From NCBI RefSeq assembly GCF_000027005.1, contig NC_012963.1, positions 1,860,001-1,924,000 on the forward strand: DNA of 64,000 bases, written 5' to 3'. Each line of letters begins with the position of its first letter. The first letter of the stretch is position 1. Origin of the DNA: Komagataella phaffii GS115. Its lineage: Eukaryota > Ascomycota > Pichiomycetes > Pichiales > Pichiaceae. The notes under the pieces are model-generated. The model saw nothing but the letters and a program-made list of their open reading frames with translations. It did not search any database and was not told where the DNA came from. Positions 11,567 to 19,137 of the stretch are shown one piece after another. A program made the translations under genes and the position numbers.

Positions 11567-12904
11567 CTAACACTTGAAGGCATTTCTCTTGGCCCAAACT
11601 TTATTGCAGAAAAATATTATGATAGCACTGGTAACTGTGCATAGTGCCAACGCGGAAAATACTTTCCATAGACAAAACCTTGATTCAACTTTACACATTG
11701 TGTCAAAGTTCAAAGCATATAACAGACCGAAGAGAGTACTTCCAGCAGCTGGAGCTAACATAAATAAACCCCACGATGAACCAAATATGCCGATTCCCCA
11801 TATAGACACCAGAATATTGGGAGTGATGGCAAAAAGCCCTCCATAAGAAAATCCAAGGAAAATACTGATCAAATCCATGTGTGATCCTTGGGTTATTAAT
11901 GTGAAAGCTAAAGTCCCCGACAAGACCAGCACAATCATCAAATGAACAGGAGTAACCCCAATCTTGGGAAGATAATCCAAAGATCCACCCACCAAAATTC
12001 TGGAGGTTGTTGAAAAAATAGCATGGAGTGAAACTTGCAAAGGAATGGCTTTCCTACCATTAGGATCTATAACTGTAGTAATTGAGCCAATATTAGTGAT
12101 GCAAGTTTCTAATGGTCCCACTATGAGAAAGAATGCAAACAAAAAGAGGTACATTGAATGATCTTTTAAAAAAACGCTAAAGTCTCTTTTATGAATATCA
12201 TCGGGTTCTATCAACGGAATTTGTTCTTCTTCAAAGATTAAATCTCGTTCTATAGTGACAATGACGGATGAGACCCAGTTGATAACTCCTAGGACGAAAT
12301 AAAAGAATGCAAAAAATCTGAAACACCGGTACAGGTTCAAGTCTCCATTCACATAATAAAACCAGTTCACCGAATCTAACAGGCCTGACAACAAAAGCGA
12401 GCTTAGGCCATAACATGCGACTGGAGCCGTGATGCTCAACGACTTGTGGTTGGGAAAAACTTTGGCACAGGTTAACAGCGAGCTGAAGTATAAACATGAA
12501 GTAGCGCAGCCAATCAGACCATATGAAATGCATAAATATATGTAATGTAAATTGTCTCTGACAACCAATGAGGCCACCATGTAGCCTGGAAAAAACATGA
12601 ATAGGCTCAGCACAGCCAAAATAACCGGCCCATGGACGTCTGCTAAGTAGCCCAGATAGGGGAGAGGCAAGTACATTCCTATGGCTATGAATGCTCCGAT
12701 AATATTAATGACGAATTGGTTGTAATTTAGATATTGGATAAGCCATGGTGTGAATATGCTGATAATAAGAACCGAAGCCGCACAAAGGCACGTTATCAAG
12801 CTGAAAACGAACGAAAAAACCTTGAAATGATTCTTGTCAAAATGCGTCTCTACGATCTGTCTGATATGGTGGGTTAGAGCATTTTCTATGGAAGAAACAG
12901 TCAT
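11567..12904 (-). CDS. MCH1: MCH1-like monocarboxylate-type transporter
   Basis: 445 residues with about 12 hydrophobic helices. The N-terminal helices and the central loop (about residues 220-240, with a basic-acidic IERD...EEEQIPLIEP stretch) fit the nodulin-like/MCH1 subgroup of the major-facilitator superfamily. The yeast protein has unproven substrates and resides in the vacuolar membrane. There is no signal peptide; the 25-residue N-terminus is cytosolic. It is convergent with the transporter ending at 11386, with 180 bp between. The two transporters are not close paralogues by eye: helix motifs and loop lengths differ. Confidence 0.72.
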   Translation of the reverse strand: MTVSSIENALTHHIRQIVETHFDKNHFKVFSFVFSLITCLCAASVLIISIFTPWLIQYLNYNQFVINIIGAFIAIGMYLPLPYLGYLADVHGPVILAVLSLFMFFPGYMVASLVVRDNLHYIYLCISYGLIGCATSCLYFSSLLTCAKVFPNHKSLSITAPVACYGLSSLLLSGLLDSVNWFYYVNGDLNLYRCFRFFAFFYFVLGVINWVSSVIVTIERDLIFEEEQIPLIEPDDIHKRDFSVFLKDHSMYLFLFAFFLIVGPLETCITNIGSITTVIDPNGRKAIPLQVSLHAIFSTTSRILVGGSLDYLPKIGVTPVHLMIVLVLSGTLAFTLITQGSHMDLISIFLGFSYGGLFAITPNILVSIWGIGIFGSSWGLFMLAPAAGSTLFGLLYALNFDTMCKVESRFCLWKVFSALALCTVTSAIIIFFCNKVWAKRNAFKC

Positions 12905-13259
12905 TAGCTCTGATATGAAGACGAATGAGGTGGGTCTGGGGAGGACTCAATCTAAAACTTTTCTCCTCGCGCGACCACCTGATAAGATTGATGATAGTGG
13001 ATTGGTCGTTTCGGGGTTTACAACCAAGCATTCTCTTAACATGTTTACTAGATCTGGCGGAACGATGAGACAAGCAGGGGTACAATTGCAAGATATTAGC
13101 AACTTGAATGATCACAAACTCATTTAACCACAAGAATGCACGCATATGGAAAGATCTGTCCCAGTATACGGATAGAAGAAGTTTTGCAGACAATCTAAAT
13201 GCGATTGCATAAATACGAGTTAAGCTACCCTAGAACTTCATTTGCCCTTTAAATTTATT
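12905..13259. other. Divergent promoter region between MCH1 and the secreted protein gene
   Basis: 355 bp. Short frames on both strands run through it but lack coding character. No repeat or RNA gene is visible. Confidence 0.5.
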
Positions 13260-13838
13260 ATGAGGATTCCGATAGTTACTACACTTACCCTCATTAATTC
13301 ATGTTTGTCTCAGCCAGTATATCAGCAGGTTGAAACATCTTCAGATATAGCACCAGGACATCATTCCGGCCCCACAACTGAAAAAACACCATGCATTGCA
13401 GAAAATCCGACTTCCAACTCGGTGGTTGCTGGATGTATTTCCGAGACCTTTGTGACATCGCAAGGAACGATTCTCTTCGACATGGACAATCACCGATTGG
13501 AGCTCACTTCCTTCACAAGTAACAAAAAAATTAGCAGTTCCATTGAAGAAGCAATTTTGAAATCCTTATCATATGTGAGCGGGTACAAACTTCAGTTAAA
13601 CAGCCTACAGATTGAAGATTTAGTACCTGCGAAGGAAAACTCTGGTCTGGTATATTTTGGTTGTAAAGTAACAGATTCTGTTTACGAGTACATGTCCACA
13701 AACGAATGGTACCTGTGGAAGAGGCTGGTAATCAGTATCCAGGAAGATCAGAATTGGCCAGAAAATGATCAGGATTGGAAAGAATTATTGACAGAATGGT
13801 TCAATGTTATTATGGAGGTGTATTATAATTATAAATAA
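13260..13838 (+). CDS. Orphan secreted protein
   Basis: 192 residues from the ATG at 13260. An open frame extends upstream only by a non-ATG codon. The first 18-20 residues form a typical signal peptide (MRIPIVTTLTLINSCLS) ending near Ser-Gln-Pro. The next 40 residues are Ser/Thr/Pro-rich with His-His, followed by a compact domain with three cysteines (about 44, 58 and 145). There is no GPI signal, since the C-terminus is polar and ends YYNYK. I do not recognise the family. The stop codon is immediately adjacent to the stop of the convergent gene at 13839. Soluble secretion or the cell wall is the inferred location. Confidence 0.6.
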   Translation: MRIPIVTTLTLINSCLSQPVYQQVETSSDIAPGHHSGPTTEKTPCIAENPTSNSVVAGCISETFVTSQGTILFDMDNHRLELTSFTSNKKISSSIEEAILKSLSYVSGYKLQLNSLQIEDLVPAKENSGLVYFGCKVTDSVYEYMSTNEWYLWKRLVISIQEDQNWPENDQDWKELLTEWFNVIMEVYYNYK

Positions 13839-14735
13839 TCACAATAGGATGGCTTGAACCATTACATTGTTACCTCCATTGGCAGATTTTGCGCAGAACT
13901 CTTTCAAGAAAGGTTTGACATTTGGGAGGTGTTCTTGAATGTAGTAGCACAAGTCTAAGGCAACTAATCTCTGAGATAACGTGAATGGCTTATCTTGAAA
14001 TTGTCTCTTTAGATTCTTGGATATTGGAAAAGTCGTAAGTAGATGGGCGCAGCAAGGAACTAATGATGCAGCTTTTATACTGTATGAAACATTTTCAACA
14101 GAAGAGCACATATTCTCAACTACCTTGTAGGAAAGATCCCCACAAAGATTCATCCCCACAATACAGATTTGGACCATTGTTCCGACAGGTTTACCCAAGG
14201 AGAAAAAAGGTAAATTCGACATGATAACATTATTCAATTGAGACGGTCGATCATCCAGCAAAGCATTTACAGCCATAAGGTTGTTTGAAATCTGTTGTCT
14301 TGGTAGATTCGTAGGTGCCTCAATGGTGAGATCCGTATGTTTGTCTGAGTTGATCAATCGATGGATCCTCAAGTTGGAGCGTAACTTTTCACCGTTGACG
14401 TCTATTCCCAAAATTTTGTAATTGTAGAAGGAACTTGCCAAAATACGAGAGATATAACCTTTACCCATTCCAATTTCGACTATATCATTGTTTGGATCAC
14501 CAGTGGACTTTATCAAAGAATTAACGAGATATACGAAGCCTTTTACGGTGGTCTGTTTTGCTGGAGTCAGCCCCAGTAGAAGACTGGGGGGAAGGACTGG
14601 AAAATCTTCTTGCCATTCCCGATCGTGTTCTTGATCTTGTTGCTGGATTGCTTTTGCACGATTTGATAATGAAATGGTGGATGAAGATGCAGAACAAAAA
14701 GATTGTAGGAGGAATTCCCAATAGTTCGAGGATAC
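13839..14735 (-). CDS. METTL25-like methyltransferase, 5' exon not placed
   Basis: The frame is open from 14735 to the TGA at 13839-13841 (298 codons). It contains an upstream segment SNYWEFLLQSF, then LTPAKQTTVKGFVYLV, a SAM-binding motif IVEIGMGKGYIS, LGIDVNGEKL, and LCGDLS with PCCAHLL. This order (PKK-like box, GxGKGY, G..LCGDLS, CC) matches the METTL25/RRNAD1 methyltransferase family. The first in-frame Met lies inside the SAM motif, so translation must begin in an upstream exon. TTTTAG at 14741-14736 (minus strand) directly before the open frame is a candidate acceptor. I could not find a matching donor and ATG with the right phase. A 5'-truncated pseudogene is the alternative. Confidence 0.6.
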   Translation of the reverse strand, partial: VSSNYWEFLLQSFCSASSSTISLSNRAKAIQQQDQEHDREWQEDFPVLPPSLLLGLTPAKQTTVKGFVYLVNSLIKSTGDPNNDIVEIGMGKGYISRILASSFYNYKILGIDVNGEKLRSNLRIHRLINSDKHTDLTIEAPTNLPRQQISNNLMAVNALLDDRPSQLNNVIMSNLPFFSLGKPVGTMVQICIVGMNLCGDLSYKVVENMCSSVENVSYSIKAASLVPCCAHLLTTFPISKNLKRQFQDKPFTLSQRLVALDLCYYIQEHLPNVKPFLKEFCAKSANGGNNVMVQAILL

Positions 14736-15575
14736 CTAAAAGGATCATGCTGTGAATTGGCCTAGCTCGCAAACGAGGATCCCATGGCTCAAAAAAGATC
14801 AAGACTAGAGGCATCCATTGCGATCTTTTGAATTTGCCCAACTCTGCTACGATTATTGTATTTGACTTACTGGTAAACATTATAAGGGTTAGTTAACAGA
14901 TTACAGGTTCAATTGGGTTTGGAAAAGAGCTTACCTTGACCCAATCGTCTGAAGAAACGCTTGAGTGCTACAGTTATTGCTATTCCAACCAATTCTTGCT
15001 AGTCATTACAGTGTTCGCAATAGCTACATGTTGGCATGAGTTTCAATTACACCTTGCATTTTTTTGGCAAGAATGGTTACGTCAATTTTACCACTTGAAC
15101 CACTGAGCTAACTTGTGAGACGAGCATCAGCTGGACATATCAGAAAGACTAGAGAAGTTCCACTATACCTAATGTCACTAAAAAAGCGTTTCCTTTAAAT
15201 ATTCCTGTTAATTCAATTAACATAAGTAGCTCGTATTTTATATTCCATTGGTGCTTGATATCGGTGCAAGCAACTAACTGCTATTTGACAGCAAGAAACA
15301 TAAACTAGAGCTGTTGCTACCTCTTAGAAAGCTGAAACTAGCATTTCCAAAATCGAAGTGTCACAAAAAGTTCAACTCTGAGTAGCCAATGTTCTAAAAA
15401 TACAATCTGTGAATCTCATCTGCCAACACTTCATCGAAATAAGGTCACGTCTAATTAATTACGCGTCAATTCGCCCTAACAATATCACACATTAGGAAGA
15501 GTTTCTCAATTAGGAAATTCCTGTTAAAAACTTAAAATTCCAAATCTACCCCCATCTTTCTTCCTTGTCCATTCA
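14736..15575. other. Gap that should hold the missing METTL25-like exon and the AT-hook gene promoter
   Basis: About 840 bp. On the minus strand there are intron-like signals: a GTAAGC donor near 14935, an AACTAAC branch-like element near 14892, a CAG acceptor near 14871 and another GTAAGT near 14870. None gives a clean joined frame with an ATG. A hydrophobic minus-strand frame from 14880 overlaps the methyltransferase in another phase. An MCB-type ACGCGT lies at 15461-15466, 110 bp before the next plus-strand gene. No RNA gene was recognised. Confidence 0.4.
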
Positions 15576-16478
15576 ATGTCCTTTGTACAAGATTACACTC
15601 AAGCAACTCCCTCACATCACTACAAGATCTCTCCTAAGAGAATGCAGAGCCAACTGGTAATGACCCCTTCTCCCACTCCGACGAAAAAACGCCGTGGTAG
15701 ACCACCTAACATGGCCACCATGATTCCAGATGCTCAAGGATATTCCACGAGGTTCACATCCATCTCTACTAGCAACGCCTCTACAAGCTCAGCAGCTGCA
15801 CTGAGAAATGGATCTCCCAACTTCAGCTCTCCCCTTATGAGAGTAGGCTCCAAACTAAAAACTCCCAGGAAGAGACAAAGAAGTAGCGATAGTACCATTA
15901 CGCCGACGTCTTCTATTAGATCTACAAACAAAGAACAAATTGATTTCAACCAGTTCAGTCTGCCAAAGACACATGCAATCCTTCAGAGTGTTTTGGGTGA
16001 CGACATGGGCAATATAAATCAGCTTGTTACACCGCCAATGCAGAGTCACAGTCATTTTCCAGATGTCTTGGAGATGACACCGAACGTCAATCCTTCCTTG
16101 CTTTTATCGTCTCCCATGACTCAGGTTTCCGACAATCTTGCCCAGTTTATATCCAGAACTCCCCGCAAACCGGCACTGAAGGAAAATAAAATGGAGCCAT
16201 GCATATCTCTCACAGTAACATCAGATGGAAAGGCTGTCATCAAAGAAAAGCTTAGTTTTGTGAAACAAGTTTCTTACAAGACGACTACGTTGACAAGGAA
16301 TCCCATGAGGCCCAAAAAGCACAATCAAAGTCTGAAGCTAGGATCTGACCCTCTATTGGGAGGGTTTTCCAATTCTGATCTACTAAATATGACAAGCAGT
16401 AGTGACGATAATGATGAAGATAGGGAAAAGGAAGATGAGATAGATGCTCGGCAGGCACTATTAAGGGTATTTGGGTAG
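15576..16478 (+). CDS. AT-hook protein, function unknown
   Basis: 300 residues, largely disordered and Ser/Thr/Pro-rich. Near residue 35 a TPSPTPTKKRRGRPP stretch combines proline-directed phosphorylation sites with an AT-hook (RGRP), indicating minor-groove DNA binding. A second basic stretch TPRKRQRSS lies near residue 95. A more ordered piece around residues 205-225 reads ISLTVTSDGKAVI. The C-terminus is acidic (DDNDEDREKEDEIDARQALL). Many SP/TP sites and an upstream ACGCGT suggest cell-cycle control, as for small fungal transcription cofactors of the Whi5/Nrm1 kind, but I see no diagnostic motif for those. It is convergent with SLD7 (84 bp gap). Confidence 0.75.
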   Translation: MSFVQDYTQATPSHHYKISPKRMQSQLVMTPSPTPTKKRRGRPPNMATMIPDAQGYSTRFTSISTSNASTSSAAALRNGSPNFSSPLMRVGSKLKTPRKRQRSSDSTITPTSSIRSTNKEQIDFNQFSLPKTHAILQSVLGDDMGNINQLVTPPMQSHSHFPDVLEMTPNVNPSLLLSSPMTQVSDNLAQFISRTPRKPALKENKMEPCISLTVTSDGKAVIKEKLSFVKQVSYKTTTLTRNPMRPKKHNQSLKLGSDPLLGGFSNSDLLNMTSSSDDNDEDREKEDEIDARQALLRVFG

Positions 16479-16562
16479 GGTCCAGTCTATTAAAAGGATC
16501 TTTGTGTATATTAAATAGCTTTTAGGCAAGCTTTTCATTTCGTGAATGTGTTTTACCAGAAG

Positions 16563-17381
16563 TTATCGTGGCTCTTCTGTGAAAATGTTCAATAGGTCAC
16601 TAACTACCGACTGAATTTTTTCCAAAGAAGGAGTTTTCAAGTCTTTTATGTAATTCCTGAAAGAAAAAACAGTGGCTCTGTGGGTATGAGTATAAAGGCT
16701 TTTATACTCGGTAGCTGTCAGTGTAGATTTGAAAATTTGCCTTAGCCTGAATTCACTAAGAATTACTTTTTCGATCAGCTTACGAATATTGCTATTGAAA
16801 GTAACAGGGTCTTTCGAAGGGCTAGTGGCTGGCATGATAGGCTTGGGGGTTACTGGGTCTGTTTTCTTCTTCAGCATTCTTTCCAAAGGATCATCAGCTG
16901 TAGTGGATGGTGCTTTGACTATAGTATCTGCAAATACAATTTTTCCTCTATGTTCATCCGAGTGATACCTGGAGAAGTCTTGAACTGTCTGAATGAATTT
17001 GTTATCTGCTTGTACGTGTATGCCCCTTACAATCACTCGTTCTGCCTGTTTCTCAAGGTAAACCATTAAGACAGGTGAGTTCGTTACTGAACCTGTAGAT
17101 AATAAAAGACCACGAATAGACTTTTTCCCTATGAACTTGGTGACAGATATCATCCATTTGAAGAATCTTTTGGTCGGTTCATCTCTGGTGAAGATAGTAA
17201 ATGGTTCCTCCACAATCAACCATGGCGAGACCCGTGAAATTTGAGCGAATCCCTGCAGAAAAAACGATTTCGTTGGCACATCAATATTCAGGCTACTACA
17301 TTCCAGCGAGAGAATGTCGGTTGCTATTCTAGGAGGAATTAACTTTTGTTTCGGGCCAAGTTCAACATTTATGTTTGGCAT
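16563..17381 (-). CDS. SLD7: DNA replication initiation protein Sld7
   Basis: 272 residues. In yeast, Sld7 binds Sld3 and supports origin firing with Cdc45. The C-terminal 75 residues carry the recognisable Sld7 core: a basic helix with FRLRQI, then TEYKSLYTHTHRATVFSFRNYI and a final SLEKIQSVV...LLNIF. These align in order with the yeast protein (257 residues). The N-terminal part resembles its beta-rich Sld3-binding domain. The linker (about 165-195) is Pro/Ser/Thr-rich. The frame stays open for about 35 codons upstream of ATG 17381, up to an acceptor-like TTTTAG/TTACAG, so a short upstream exon is possible. Starting at 17381 (MPNINVELG) already matches the family length. Confidence 0.7.
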   Translation of the reverse strand: MPNINVELGPKQKLIPPRIATDILSLECSSLNIDVPTKSFFLQGFAQISRVSPWLIVEEPFTIFTRDEPTKRFFKWMISVTKFIGKKSIRGLLLSTGSVTNSPVLMVYLEKQAERVIVRGIHVQADNKFIQTVQDFSRYHSDEHRGKIVFADTIVKAPSTTADDPLERMLKKKTDPVTPKPIMPATSPSKDPVTFNSNIRKLIEKVILSEFRLRQIFKSTLTATEYKSLYTHTHRATVFSFRNYIKDLKTPSLEKIQSVVSDLLNIFTEEPR

Positions 17382-17742
17382 GCCTGAAGGAACCTGGCAA
17401 TTCCAAGGAATATATGACGGGAGGGGCCGACTGTTTCGCGAAGAGATTCTTCTACGGTAGAATGTTGACTGTAACTAAAATAGAAATAGTGGCATAGGTA
17501 AAGAACTATTGCAAGATCTGCAAACTTCAAGTGTGGAAACGAATAATTACTCATTTCAGCCATCAAGTGATCATCTTCGGACCAACAGTATCTTTGTACC
17601 CGATCAGCCACTAACCCGACCGACCCCTAATTGCCCCTCTTCCTTCACCATCTCTAAATTGACCTAGTACACGACGGTAACAATCTCTCAAAAACCAACA
17701 CTTGCGACGAAAAACGGTTGAACACACTGTGACTTGTAAATC
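17382..17742. other. Divergent promoter between SLD7 and CK2 alpha
   Basis: 361 bp. Two telomere-like words occur close together on the plus strand, CTAACCC at 17611-17617 and CCCTAA at 17625-17630. The second reads TTAGGG on the minus strand, the core recognised by Tbf1. No further gene was seen. Confidence 0.4.
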
Positions 17743-18806
17743 ATGTCTGTGCCTGAAGAGAGAGTTTATAGCATTAGCCGTGTATACGCCGATGCCAATA
17801 AAAAGAGAGACAGAGAATATTGGGACTATGGTATGTTGTTTGCAATCAATAGATGTACCACTGAACTTGAAGATACTAACCGACACTAGAGAACTACCAG
17901 CTTGTTTGGGGGGACATAAGCAACTATGAGATAGTAAACAAAATTGGGAGAGGAAAGTATAGCGAAGTCTTCACCGGAATGAACATATTGAACAATAAAT
18001 CGTGTGTTATCAAGGTGCTGAAACCTGTGAAAATGAAAAAAATTCATAGAGAGATAAAGATTTTGAAGAATTTGACAGGAGGACCAAACATTGTGGCACT
18101 TTTAGATTTGGTGCAAGATCAGAGTTCCAAGATTCCTGCTCTTATATTTGAAAGAGTTGCCAATGCAGATTTTAGAACTTTATACCCCAAGTTTGCCCAC
18201 GATGATATCAAATTCTACTTTTCCAAGCTTTTGCAGGCGTTGGACTACTCACACTCCATGGGTATCATTCATAGAGACGTTAAACCTCAAAATGTGATGA
18301 TTGACCCAAGACAAAGAAAATTAAGATTAATTGACTGGGGATTAGCCGAGTTTTATCATCCAGGCGGTAATTTGAACGTAAGAGTGGCGTCCAGATATCA
18401 TAAGGGGCCTGAACTGCTGATCAATCTGCAGCAGTACGACTACTCCCTAGACTTATGGTCCGTGGGAGCTATGCTGGCAGCTATTGTTTTTCGAAGAGAG
18501 CCAATGTTCAAGGGTGACTCCAATTTGGATCAATTGGACAAGATTGCGCAAGTACTAGGAACTCATGATCTGATGGCCTACTGTAACAAATATGGAATAG
18601 AGCTTAGCAGAGACTACAATGGAGTGTTGAAAGAACATGAAAGGGTTCCTTGGAGATCATTTATCAACAGCAAGAACTCACACCTGGCTGACAACGAACA
18701 GATCCTTGACCTTATTGACAAACTGGTTGTGTACGACCACCAACAGAGACTCACTGCCCAGGAGGCCTTGGCGCACCCTTATTTTGAGGGAACACCGGAA
18801 GAATAG
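17743..18806 (+). CDS. CKA2: Casein kinase 2 catalytic alpha subunit, two exons
   Basis: Exon 1 is 17743-17830 ([17 protein letters not shown]...). The intron is 17831-17889 (59 bp; donor GTATGT, branch TACTAAC at 17874-17880, acceptor CACTAG). Exon 2 is 17890-18806. Splicing restores [20 protein letters not shown], which is diagnostic for CK2 alpha. The product is 334 residues. Visible kinase features: GRGKYSEVF glycine loop, catalytic Lys in CVIKVLKP, the basic [10 protein letters not shown] helix, HRDVKPQN, the CK2-specific DWG in place of DFG, and GPELL. CK2 is a constitutive Ser/Thr kinase recognising acidic sites, active in nucleus and cytoplasm. The length is closer to yeast Cka2 (339) than Cka1, but orthology to one paralogue is not settled. 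Confidence 0.93.
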
Positions 18807-19137
18807 TAAGAAGTATTTCTTTTTCTATTTTTGCTTCAGTATTCTTTTACCCTCTTATATTTTGATATGGTATGACTAATCTAACTAATGTATCACTAAA
18901 TATTCACTCATTAATCTTTTGGTTTGATGTGGTGGGACATAGTAAGTTATTTTTATAACAATTAACTTTGACTTCCTGATTAGGTAATTACCAAACGCGT
19001 GAACAGTAGTTTCATTTATCAAAGGTCCCGTTCCAGTCTGCACGTATCCTGTGTTTCACTTACAATTCCGGAAATCAGATCCTTTGGCCTGAAACTGAGC
19101 AAAACTTATGCCCTTGTTTTTGCTAAGAACCGTTTAA
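18807..19137. other. Intergenic region upstream of alpha-actinin
   Basis: 331 bp between tandem plus-strand genes. An ACGCGT (MCB-type, MBF-binding word) occurs at 18995-19000, 138 bp before the next ATG. Nothing else was recognised. Confidence 0.45.

Noticed and set aside
14521..14880. Minus-strand frame of 119 codons with hydrophobic segments
   Set aside because: It overlaps the better-supported METTL25-like frame in another phase, has no recognisable domain, and becomes a Ser/Arg/Thr-rich tail typical of a shadow frame.
15100..15110. TAGCTCAGTGG on the minus strand, a perfect tRNA A-box-like word
   Set aside because: No B-box (GTTCGANTC) at the required spacing, no foldable acceptor stem, and no tRNA-like length. 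Judged a chance match.
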